Shown here one piece after another: positions 1-5,144 of a DNA stretch of 5,144 nt (its first letter is position 1; each line of letters opens with the position of its first letter). The notes under the pieces are model-generated. The model saw nothing but the letters and a program-made list of their open reading frames with translations, did no database searches and was not told the DNA's origin. Both the position numbers and the translations under genes were made by a program. This DNA is from Candidatus Zixiibacteriota bacterium (GTDB lineage: Bacteria > Zixibacteria > MSB-5A5 > GN15 > FEB-12). The DNA is taken from positions 1 through 5,144 of the forward strand of contig JAUVAR010000209.1 of NCBI GenBank assembly GCA_030591625.1. Reading direction: 5' to 3'.

Positions 1-2
1 AC

Positions 3-551
3 GATTATGCCGACTCGGTTCTTGGCGAAAACGAATCTGAACAAGTTCGATCACACTTAGAACATTGTCCGGATTGTCGCCAACAACTGAATGAAATTCA
101 GGCACTCAAGGAATTACTGGGCAGTCAGAACAAGCCAGACCCAGGTGAGAGATACTTTGGAGAAGTTACCACTCTCATTATGGCTCGGACAATCGACTCG
201 GAGCAAACCAACAGATCAACGCACACCGAAGGAAACCCTTCCCATGAAGGGAGTCACTCCCATGAGCGGATAACCTCACTCGCCCGTTCAATGATCTCTG
301 CGGCTGCTTCGATAGCAATTCTAATCGGAGCGCTATGGCTCGGTTCAAGTGGATCATTTGTTTCACTTGATAACATAGCGAACGAGAACACCCTCGTCAC
401 GCCTACAGTTGCTGCACAACTGCCGGCGATTGACAGACCTGTTTTTGCGTATCGCGATGAAAAGCGATTGGCCGGTGGACTCGCTCTGATTGGTCCGGTT
501 GGAATGCTCGGACGATTTGCTGACATGACGGACTTTTTCGCCGTCAGATAA
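3..551 (+). CDS. Anti-sigma factor with zf-HC2 zinc finger and one membrane helix (5' end missing)
   Basis: Reading from base 3, an open frame of 182 residues runs off the left edge; the ATG at 180 is internal, because the conserved domain lies upstream of it. Residues 18-25 read HLEHCPDC, the H-x3-C-x2-C zinc motif of ECF anti-sigma factors (zf-HC2 family), preceded by the usual acidic helix (DYADSVLGENESEQVRS). Probably only some 10-20 N-terminal residues are missing. A polar linker follows, with a short His-rich patch (SHEGSHSHER). A hydrophobic helix spans about residues 96-115 (AAASIAILIGALWLG core), then a short extracytoplasmic tail of about 65 residues. In this family the cytoplasmic zinc domain holds an ECF sigma factor inactive and the tail responds to an envelope signal. 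The sigma gene would be expected immediately upstream, outside the window. The tail has no domain I recognise, so the signal and target promoters are unknown. Confidence 0.82.
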   Translation, partial: DYADSVLGENESEQVRSHLEHCPDCRQQLNEIQALKELLGSQNKPDPGERYFGEVTTLIMARTIDSEQTNRSTHTEGNPSHEGSHSHERITSLARSMISAAASIAILIGALWLGSSGSFVSLDNIANENTLVTPTVAAQLPAIDRPVFAYRDEKRLAGGLALIGPVGMLGRFADMTDFFAVR

Positions 552-574
552 GAAAAACTGACTGCACACAAAGA

Positions 575-580
575 AGAGGA
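575..580 (+). promoter_or_regulatory. Ribosome binding site of the lipoprotein gene
   Basis: AGAGGA lies 8 bases before the ATG at 589. It supports that ATG over the out-of-frame ATG at 581, which meets a stop after a few codons. Confidence 0.65.
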
Positions 581-588
581 ATGACAAA

Positions 589-1479
589 ATGCGATCTCTT
601 ATCACGCTATGTCTTGTTTCGATACCTGCATTGATAATGCTTGCATTGACAATGCTATCATTGACATCCTGCGATCAGGGTGAAAAAAGAGTCCTGCTAA
701 AACACAAATACAAGCCCGGCCTCGAACTATCATATCTTCAGGAAATTAAAGGACTCGCCGTGGAAAGAACATCCGACTCCACCTGTCATGATCTGTCCAC
801 CGAAGCAGAAGTCAACATTGGTATGTATGTCCGAGAATTAGTCGATGACTCACTTGGAAAAATAATTATATCATACAAGCAACATACCCGTTCGGAAGAT
901 CGCATCTCGGGTAAAATAAAAGATACCACCGCTACCTCACCCGACCTGATCGCCACTATGGCTCCCTCGGGAGAAATCATCAAAATGGAGATGGAAGACT
1001 CAGTCGGAAATGAAGCCCACCTTAAATATTACCGAGACCTCTACCAGCAAGGAACACCAACCTATCCTGCATCTGAAGTAACTCAGGGTTTCAGATGGGT
1101 GCAGTCATTCAAAGTTTCAATTGAGGGCGAGGAAGTTGACGCCGCTACCACCTACGAAGTAAAAGCATTTGTGCGCGAAGCCGGTTACGACTGCGTGCTA
1201 ATTGAATATAGTGGCAATCTTGTTATCCCGGTCCTCCCAGAAAAAGGGAAAGACTCAACCTATCTTGGCGGGGTTGATCGAGTAACAAGCAAAGGTGTGA
1301 TTTACTTCGCATACCGAGAGGGCATGACAGTTATCCAGAAAGAACGATGGATCAGACATGGAGAGCGAAAAATACGCGAAAACGAGGTTGTAACAAATCA
1401 TTATTTTGAATCAGAATACGATGTTGTATTAACTCTCGCCGCTGCTCCAAAGATACGAACCATACCCGACGGAGATTAG
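589..1479 (+). CDS. Predicted lipoprotein of unknown function (296 aa)
   Basis: The product starts with a signal peptide: a short n-region with Arg2, a long hydrophobic core, and a lipobox L25-T26-S27-C28. It should therefore be cleaved before Cys28, lipidated there and exported. Asp29 sits directly after the lipidated cysteine; in E. coli an Asp at this place keeps lipoproteins in the inner membrane, but that rule does not hold in all phyla. The mature 269 residues have alternating hydrophobic and polar stretches that look beta-rich, starting with a YKPGLELSY-like strand, and contain two further cysteines (in STCHDL and YDCVL). The pattern recalls the DUF6263-type exported proteins, but I cannot confirm membership by eye. 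The gene begins 37 bp after the anti-sigma stop, so co-transcription and a link to the same envelope response are plausible inferences. No enzymatic motif is visible. Confidence 0.8.
   Translation: MRSLITLCLVSIPALIMLALTMLSLTSCDQGEKRVLLKHKYKPGLELSYLQEIKGLAVERTSDSTCHDLSTEAEVNIGMYVRELVDDSLGKIIISYKQHTRSEDRISGKIKDTTATSPDLIATMAPSGEIIKMEMEDSVGNEAHLKYYRDLYQQGTPTYPASEVTQGFRWVQSFKVSIEGEEVDAATTYEVKAFVREAGYDCVLIEYSGNLVIPVLPEKGKDSTYLGGVDRVTSKGVIYFAYREGMTVIQKERWIRHGERKIRENEVVTNHYFESEYDVVLTLAAAPKIRTIPDGD
628..672 (+). repeat. Three-unit 15-bp tandem repeat encoding the signal-peptide core
   Basis: Units at 628-642, 643-657 and 658-672 are in frame and encode ALIML, ALTML and SLTSC. Units 1 and 2 agree at 13 of 15 bases; unit 3 shares CATTGACA with unit 2 and then diverges into the lipobox. 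Gain or loss of a unit would lengthen or shorten the hydrophobic core by five residues without changing the frame. Confidence 0.7.
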
Positions 1480-1587
1480 ACAGACTGATTGCGCCCTCAA
1501 TTTTGACTTTGTATTGTGACTGCTTGCTCTATATCTTGTTCCTGTATGCAAAATAGCACAGACAAAAAAAAACGCCAATTCCTCGGG
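1480..1587 (+). promoter_or_regulatory. Intergenic region with weak candidate promoter
   Basis: This AT-rich gap separates the lipoprotein from the right-hand operon and is the natural place for its promoter. TTGACT at 1503-1508 resembles a -35 box, but TATATC at 1530-1535 lies 21 bp away, longer than the usual 17. Alternatively TTTG at 1508-1511 with TATCTTG at 1532-1538 (20 bp apart) resembles the Bacteroidetes -33/-7 pattern TTTG and TAnnTTTG with one T missing. Neither is convincing alone. An A9 tract lies at 1564-1572. I see no hairpin with a T-run that would terminate the lipoprotein transcript. Confidence 0.3.
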
Positions 1588-1737
1588 ATGCATTTCAAAT
1601 GCTGTTCGGTCTATACAAGGATATATCTCAATAAGAACAGAACCGCCTTTACCGGCCACTGCCCCAAATGCGCCAAACCTACCCGCATCAGAGTTACCAA
1701 AGCAGGTGGCAAAAACCGCTTTTTTGAGGCCAATTAA
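1588..1737 (+). CDS. Small four-cysteine zinc-ribbon-like protein (49 aa)
   Basis: From the ATG at 1588 the product is 49 residues with Cys5-Cys6 near the N-terminus and Cys25-Pro-Lys-Cys28, four cysteines that could bind one zinc as a small ribbon. It is basic (KPTRIRVTK) and ends in RFFEAN. I recall similar tiny conserved proteins of the KCCGVYxRIY...GRCPKCGK...RFFxA type in several bacterial phyla; none that I know of has an assigned function. The frame stays open upstream to a GTG at 1516 and an ATG at 1546. I prefer 1588 because the conserved-looking part begins there and the upstream residues are low-complexity, with Lys codons from the A9 tract. No start has a good ribosome binding site. 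The stop at 1735-1737 overlaps the binding site of the next gene, which suggests coupled translation. A nucleic-acid or ribosome contact is possible but is only inferred. Confidence 0.68.
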   Translation: MHFKCCSVYTRIYLNKNRTAFTGHCPKCAKPTRIRVTKAGGKNRFFEAN

Positions 1738-1740
1738 GGA
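1736..1740 (+). promoter_or_regulatory. Ribosome binding site of the archaemetzincin-like gene
   Basis: AAGGA ends 9 bases before the ATG at 1750 and shares two bases with the preceding gene's TAA stop. Ribosomes finishing the small zinc protein would sit on this site, consistent with coupling. Confidence 0.6.
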
Positions 1741-1749
1741 TTTGAACAG

Positions 1750-2292
1750 ATGTCAATTCTCAAATCAAAAATAGTGGTTGTCCCTTTGGGTGATGTCGAT
1801 TTCATGCTCGTCAATAAGCTTGCATCAAGTTTAGGACCGGTTTTCAATCGCTCTGTCGATATCCTCAAAGGGATGAAGATGCCAACCGAAGCACACAATG
1901 TTGTCAGAAACCAATACTATGCCGTCGTCATGCTCTCCAAAATGGAACGAACTCGCGCAAATAGTCGAGAAAAAGTGATTGCGGTATGTGAAGAGGACCT
2001 ATATCTACCGGACGAAAACTATGTGATAGGTCTGTCGAACCGACTATCGGGAACGGCAATTGTATCACTATATCACCTTCGTCAGGAGTTTTATGGTCTT
2101 CCAGAAGATGACAGCAAGATATTCCCCCGCCTCTTCAAAGAATCAAGCCACCGACTGGCCGATCTTTTTGAGCTTGTCGAGTGCCGTAATCCAAAATGTG
2201 TCAACTATTTCTCACAGGCGATGCTCGACATCGATTCCAAAGCAGATAAATTCTGCGATGTCTGCAAACGTAAGCTTACAAAAATCAAATAA
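1750..2292 (+). CDS. Archaemetzincin-like protein, predicted catalytically inactive (180 aa)
   Basis: Length and layout match archaemetzincins (AmzA, peptidase family M54): an N-terminal strand IVVVPLGDVD, a middle part with YYAVVMLSKM and EEDLYLPDENYVIGLS, then GTAIVSLYHLRQEFYG before the active-site region. Active family members carry HExxHxxGxxxCx4CxM followed by CxxC. Here His134 is kept, but Glu is Arg135, the second His is Asp138, Gly is Glu141, the residue in the third His position is Glu144, and the Met-turn Met is Asn152. Cys145, Cys150, Cys169 and Cys172, which bind the structural zinc, are all present. The catalytic zinc site should therefore be lost while the fold and structural zinc are kept. 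The reading frame is intact with a good ribosome binding site and close neighbours, so this is a pseudoenzyme and not a decaying gene. A scaffold or binding role beside MrfA is my inference. A metallopeptidase label would mislead. Confidence 0.87.
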   Translation: MSILKSKIVVVPLGDVDFMLVNKLASSLGPVFNRSVDILKGMKMPTEAHNVVRNQYYAVVMLSKMERTRANSREKVIAVCEEDLYLPDENYVIGLSNRLSGTAIVSLYHLRQEFYGLPEDDSKIFPRLFKESSHRLADLFELVECRNPKCVNYFSQAMLDIDSKADKFCDVCKRKLTKIK

Positions 2293-2303
2293 ATTGGTCT
2301 CCT

Positions 2304-4583
2304 ATGAATCTTGATCAGCTGATAGATTTTCTAAAGTCTGACAAGTACCTCTCCAGATGCATAGAACACTGGCACACAGTCGATGCACGCGAAGCAATAT
2401 ATGCCGACTTCCCTGCCTCCCTCGACCGCAGACTTGTCAATCATTTCATCCGGAGAGGCATCAAACAATTATATACGCATCAAGCAAGTGCCATAGAAGC
2501 GGTACTCGCCGGTGAAGATGTCGTCATCGTTACACCAACCGCATCGGGGAAAACACTTTGTTACAATATCCCGGTGCTCGACTCATTGCTAAAATCGGCA
2601 GGATCTCGTGCGCTCTACCTGTTCCCGACCAAAGCACTCTCGCAGGATCAACTCGCAGAGCTTACTTCAATAATAGATGATCTCGAAGTTCAGATAGCCA
2701 CCTACACTTTCGATGGTGACACACCGCAAACTGCCCGTCGTTCTATCAGGTCAGCCGGACATATTGTAGTGACAAATCCTGATATGCTCCATGCTGGTAT
2801 TCTACCTCACCATACAAAATGGATTAAGCTATTTGAAAATCTTAAATATATCGTCATTGATGAAGTGCATCACTACCGAGGAATTTTCGGTTCGCATTTG
2901 GCGAACGTAGTCAAACGACTAAAGCGAATTTGTAATTTCTATGGCTCCAACCCGCAGTTTATATGCTGCTCGGCAACTATAGCTAACCCCGAAGAACTCG
3001 CCTCACGAATCATCGGTCGTCCGGTAAAACTGATTAATAACAACGGTGCCCCATCCGGCAAGAAACACTTTGTGCTCTACAATCCACCTGTCATAAACCC
3101 GCAACTTGGTGTGCGCAAATCATCGATCAACGAATCGGCTCGCCTTGCATCACTATTTTTGCAAAACAAAGTGCAAACAATTATTTTCGCTCATTACAGG
3201 CTCTACGTAGAGGTGATCCTGACCTATCTCAAGCGTGAACTGGGAGGCTCATTCGGACGAGGAATAAACGTCGCCGGTTATCGGGGCGGGTATCTTCCGG
3301 GCGAACGCAGACGAATCGAACATGGCCTTCGTTCGGGTGAAATCAATGGTGTCGTTTCCACCAATGCACTGGAACTTGGTATCGACATCGGCTCTTTGGA
3401 TGTTTCAATCGTTGTTGGCTACCCCGGTTCGATTGCCTCACTCTGGCAACAGGCAGGACGAGCTGGACGAAGATCATCCGACTCGCTGACAGTTCTTGTC
3501 GCCAATTCATCACCGATTAATCAGTTCCTATTCTCAGAACCAAAATATATTTTTGACCGAACACCTGAATCAGGAATTATCGATCCCGATAATCTTATCA
3601 TCAAGACAAACCATCTCAAGTGCGCAGCGTTTGAATTACCGTTCGACGAAGAAGAGTTTGCCGACGACCCGGCCACCGGTGGAATTCTTGACTATCTCGC
3701 CTCTGAAGATGTTCTAAGACGAACAAACAATCGCTATCATTGGTCAACCGACATTTATCCCGCCCAACAAATTTCATTACGTTCCGCATCGCCGGATAAC
3801 TTTGTGATACTAAACGAAACAAAACAATCGGCCGTGATCGGTGAAGTCGATTATTTCTCGGCACCAATATTTTTGCATCCCGAGGCGATCTATTTGCATG
3901 GTGCCGACCAATATCAGGTCACAAAGCTCGACTGGGATGGCAAGAAAGCGTACGTCAAAGAAGTCGAAGTCGATTACTATACCGATGCCGAAACAAAGAC
4001 TGATCTCAAAGTTCTTGCAGTTAGCGACGAAATCGCAAACCTTGATGGTGCTAAGTCGCATCATGGGGAAGTTTCGCTTACCTGTACGACGGTGATGTTC
4101 AAGAAGATCAAATTCCAAACGCATGAAAATGTTGGTTCCGGTGTGCTTGTGCTTCCTGAACTTGAGATGCACACATCGTCGTTTTGGTATTCATTCCCGG
4201 GTGACATCTTCGCGAAGATCGGCATCGAGCAATCTGACCTGGGTGGTGCCTTGCGGGGGCTTGCCAATATCCTAGGACGGATGGCCCCGCTTTGGGTGAT
4301 GTGTGACACGCGCGACTTGCGGTCGATCTCGCAGGTGCGAGCGCCGTTTACCGAACAACCAACGATTTATATTTACGAAAATATTCCGGGTGGTGTAGGA
4401 TTATCGCAGAAGATTTATGCTGAATCCGATCAACTGTTTGAGGCGTGCCGGAATCATGTCAACAAGTGCGGATGCCCCGGCGGTTGCCCAAGCTGTGTTG
4501 GTCCACCGATGGAAGTCGGCAAGGTCGGTAAAGATGCGGTGACGAAACTACTGATGTACGTCCTCGCCGTCACGGCGGTGTAG
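2304..4583 (+). CDS. mrfA: MrfA-family SF2 DNA-repair helicase with C-terminal zinc-binding domain (759 aa)
   Basis: This is a complete homologue of Bacillus subtilis MrfA (YprA), a 3'-5' helicase that works with the exonuclease MrfB to repair mitomycin C damage independently of UvrABC. Motifs in order: LYTHQ (Q motif, Gln60), TPTASGKT Walker A at 77-84, PTKAL at 108-112, DEVH box at 186-189, SAT at 223-225, IIFAHYR at 293-299, STNALELGIDIG at 352-363 and QQAGRAGRR at 382-390. Family signatures include NPDMLHAGILPHHTKW, NNGAPSGKKHF and HLKCAAFELPF. The C-terminal DUF1998/MZB domain ends with Cys722, Cys724, Cys728 and Cys731 in CxCx3CxxC spacing, which hold one zinc. Length is close to the roughly 750 residues of the Bacillus protein, as I recall it. 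The ATG at 2304 lies 11 bp after the previous stop and has no purine-rich binding site, so translation may depend on coupling. Every motif is intact, so activity is expected. No MrfB gene is visible. Confidence 0.93.
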   Translation: MNLDQLIDFLKSDKYLSRCIEHWHTVDAREAIYADFPASLDRRLVNHFIRRGIKQLYTHQASAIEAVLAGEDVVIVTPTASGKTLCYNIPVLDSLLKSAGSRALYLFPTKALSQDQLAELTSIIDDLEVQIATYTFDGDTPQTARRSIRSAGHIVVTNPDMLHAGILPHHTKWIKLFENLKYIVIDEVHHYRGIFGSHLANVVKRLKRICNFYGSNPQFICCSATIANPEELASRIIGRPVKLINNNGAPSGKKHFVLYNPPVINPQLGVRKSSINESARLASLFLQNKVQTIIFAHYRLYVEVILTYLKRELGGSFGRGINVAGYRGGYLPGERRRIEHGLRSGEINGVVSTNALELGIDIGSLDVSIVVGYPGSIASLWQQAGRAGRRSSDSLTVLVANSSPINQFLFSEPKYIFDRTPESGIIDPDNLIIKTNHLKCAAFELPFDEEEFADDPATGGILDYLASEDVLRRTNNRYHWSTDIYPAQQISLRSASPDNFVILNETKQSAVIGEVDYFSAPIFLHPEAIYLHGADQYQVTKLDWDGKKAYVKEVEVDYYTDAETKTDLKVLAVSDEIANLDGAKSHHGEVSLTCTTVMFKKIKFQTHENVGSGVLVLPELEMHTSSFWYSFPGDIFAKIGIEQSDLGGALRGLANILGRMAPLWVMCDTRDLRSISQVRAPFTEQPTIYIYENIPGGVGLSQKIYAESDQLFEACRNHVNKCGCPGGCPSCVGPPMEVGKVGKDAVTKLLMYVLAVTAV

Positions 4584-4584
4584 T

Positions 4585-4590
4585 GGGAGA
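4585..4590 (+). promoter_or_regulatory. Ribosome binding site of the methyltransferase gene
   Basis: GGGAGA lies 8 bases before the GTG at 4599 and directly after the mrfA stop codon. It decides in favour of this GTG start, since no ATG is available before the conserved FEKWAGDYDE segment. Confidence 0.65.
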
Positions 4591-4598
4591 GTAAGACA

Positions 4599-5144
4599 GT
4601 GAAAGAATCTCACTTTGAGAAATGGGCCGGAGACTATGACGAAAGTATAAAAGCGTCCGCTAAAACATTTCCTTTTGATGGCTATTATGATGTATTGGCA
4701 GCAGTGGTATCATTAGTTGCACCAAGGCCGGAGATGAAAATAATCGATGTCGGTATCGGCACAGGGTTGCTTTCGGAAGAACTTTATCTCAAAGGCTGTC
4801 AAATATATGGTGTTGATTTTTCTGGTAATATGATCGAAAAGGCAATTTCGAGAATTCCTGCCGGCTCATTTGATATTGTCGATGTAGTCAAGGATCATTT
4901 CGGCAAGTTCAACTCAGTAAAATTCGACCGAATCATTTCATCATATTTCTTCCACCATTTGAACCCAGAACAACAAGTGTCATTTATCAAACGATCATTA
5001 AGTGACAATCTCCGTGACGGAGGCAAGATCATCATAGCGGACATTGGATTTGAAACTATTATTGATCTTAACGCATCTCATCACAAATATCAAACCGCAT
5101 GGGATGAGGATGAATTTTACCTCTGTGGCGAAACAATTGTCTGC
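4599..5144 (+). CDS. YrrT-like class I SAM-dependent methyltransferase (3' end missing)
   Basis: A GTG start opens a frame of 182 codons that runs off the right edge. The N-terminus HFEKWAGDYDES matches the entry segment of small SAM methyltransferases. Motif I is DVGIGTG at 50-56, Asp73 at the end of the second strand (YGVDFS) should bind the ribose of SAM, FFHHL at 117-121 is the usual motif after strand 4, and GGKIIIADIGFE at 141-152 is the strand-5 region. The order and wording of these segments resemble B. subtilis YrrT, a putative methyltransferase of about 213 residues with no proven substrate, so some 30 residues are probably missing here. The gene starts 15 bp after mrfA, in the same reading frame, and should be co-transcribed. 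The methyl acceptor cannot be told from the sequence; small molecules and tRNA are both possible. Confidence 0.86.
   Translation, partial: MKESHFEKWAGDYDESIKASAKTFPFDGYYDVLAAVVSLVAPRPEMKIIDVGIGTGLLSEELYLKGCQIYGVDFSGNMIEKAISRIPAGSFDIVDVVKDHFGKFNSVKFDRIISSYFFHHLNPEQQVSFIKRSLSDNLRDGGKIIIADIGFETIIDLNASHHKYQTAWDEDEFYLCGETIVC

Noticed and set aside
464..502. Near-repeat GATTGGCCGGTGGA and GATTGGTCCGGTTGGA in the anti-sigma tail
   Set aside because: It is short and imperfect, and encodes Gly/Leu-rich segments that differ in frame; likely chance.
254..571. Antisense open frame of 105 residues across the anti-sigma gene
   Set aside because: It is antisense to a frame with a clear zinc motif and membrane helix, shows no recognisable domain, and I saw no start signal for it.
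1708..1731. AT-rich inverted repeat (GGC-AAAAA ... TTTTT-GAGGCC) resembling a terminator
   Set aside because: It is inside the coding region of the small zinc protein (AGGKNRFFEA), the stem is mostly A-T, the T-run lies within the stem and not after it, and the next gene starts 19 bp later.
1750..2292. Calling the archaemetzincin homologue an active protease or a pseudogene
   Set aside because: Active-site residues are missing, so protease is unsupported; the frame is intact and full length with kept zinc cysteines, so pseudogene is also unsupported.
2060..2314. Overlapping + strand frame of 84 residues across the archaemetzincin-mrfA junction
   Set aside because: It is a shifted shadow of the archaemetzincin gene, whose own frame carries the family signature; no ribosome binding site or domain supports it.
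3810..4172. Antisense open frame of 120 residues inside mrfA
   Set aside because: It lies wholly inside the well-conserved helicase frame and has Phe/Cys/Ile-rich content typical of a reverse-complement shadow.
4565..4577. GC-rich hairpin CGCCG-TCA-CGGCG at the end of mrfA
   Set aside because: The stem is only 5 bp, no T-run follows, and it encodes the AVTA residues before the stop. A small effect on the next gene's translation is possible but not supported.
1..5144. Mobile elements, CRISPR arrays, tRNA or rRNA genes
   Set aside because: No transposase motifs, regularly spaced repeats, terminal inverted repeats or RNA-gene-like stems were seen, and nearly all sequence is accounted for by the six genes.

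Overview
The window is a gene-dense bacterial segment in which every supportable gene lies on the + strand. There are six genes: two are cut by the window ends and four are complete. Base composition is moderate, roughly mid-40s percent GC by eye. Stops are ordinary TAA and TAG, with no sign of a recoded code. The lipoprotein signal, the ECF-type zinc anti-sigma domain and the bacterial MrfA helicase all indicate a bacterium. The lipobox and anti-sigma style would suit a diderm lineage of the FCB or candidate-phylum kind (Zixibacteria-like is a guess). Nothing here fixes the taxonomy.

Left block (1-1479). The C-terminal 182 residues of a membrane anti-sigma factor with an H-x3-C-x2-C zinc motif end at 551. 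A 296-residue lipoprotein of unknown function follows 37 bp later with a good ribosome binding site. These two probably belong to one transcription unit, with the sigma factor gene presumably just off the left edge. A three-unit 15-bp tandem repeat forms the core of the lipoprotein signal peptide and its lipobox.

Spacer (1480-1587). This is the only real intergenic gap, about 108 bp. It is AT-rich, holds a weak promoter candidate and an A9 tract, and shows no terminator.

Right block (1588-5144). Four genes are tightly packed: a 49-residue four-cysteine zinc-ribbon-like protein, an archaemetzincin homologue, the DNA-repair helicase MrfA (formerly YprA), and the start of a YrrT-like SAM-dependent methyltransferase. 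Gaps are only 11-15 bp, so they probably form one operon. The archaemetzincin is the most notable gene. Its fold signature and four structural-zinc cysteines are kept, but two of the three catalytic histidines, the catalytic glutamate, the glycine and the Met-turn methionine are replaced, so it should be a pseudoenzyme. MrfA is complete with all SF2 motifs and the C-terminal zinc-binding (MZB/DUF1998) cysteines. Its known partner exonuclease MrfB is not in the window.

How the right-block genes cooperate is not known. A working inference is a DNA-repair or genome-maintenance operon in which two small zinc proteins of unknown role accompany MrfA. No mobile elements, CRISPR arrays, tRNA or rRNA genes were seen.
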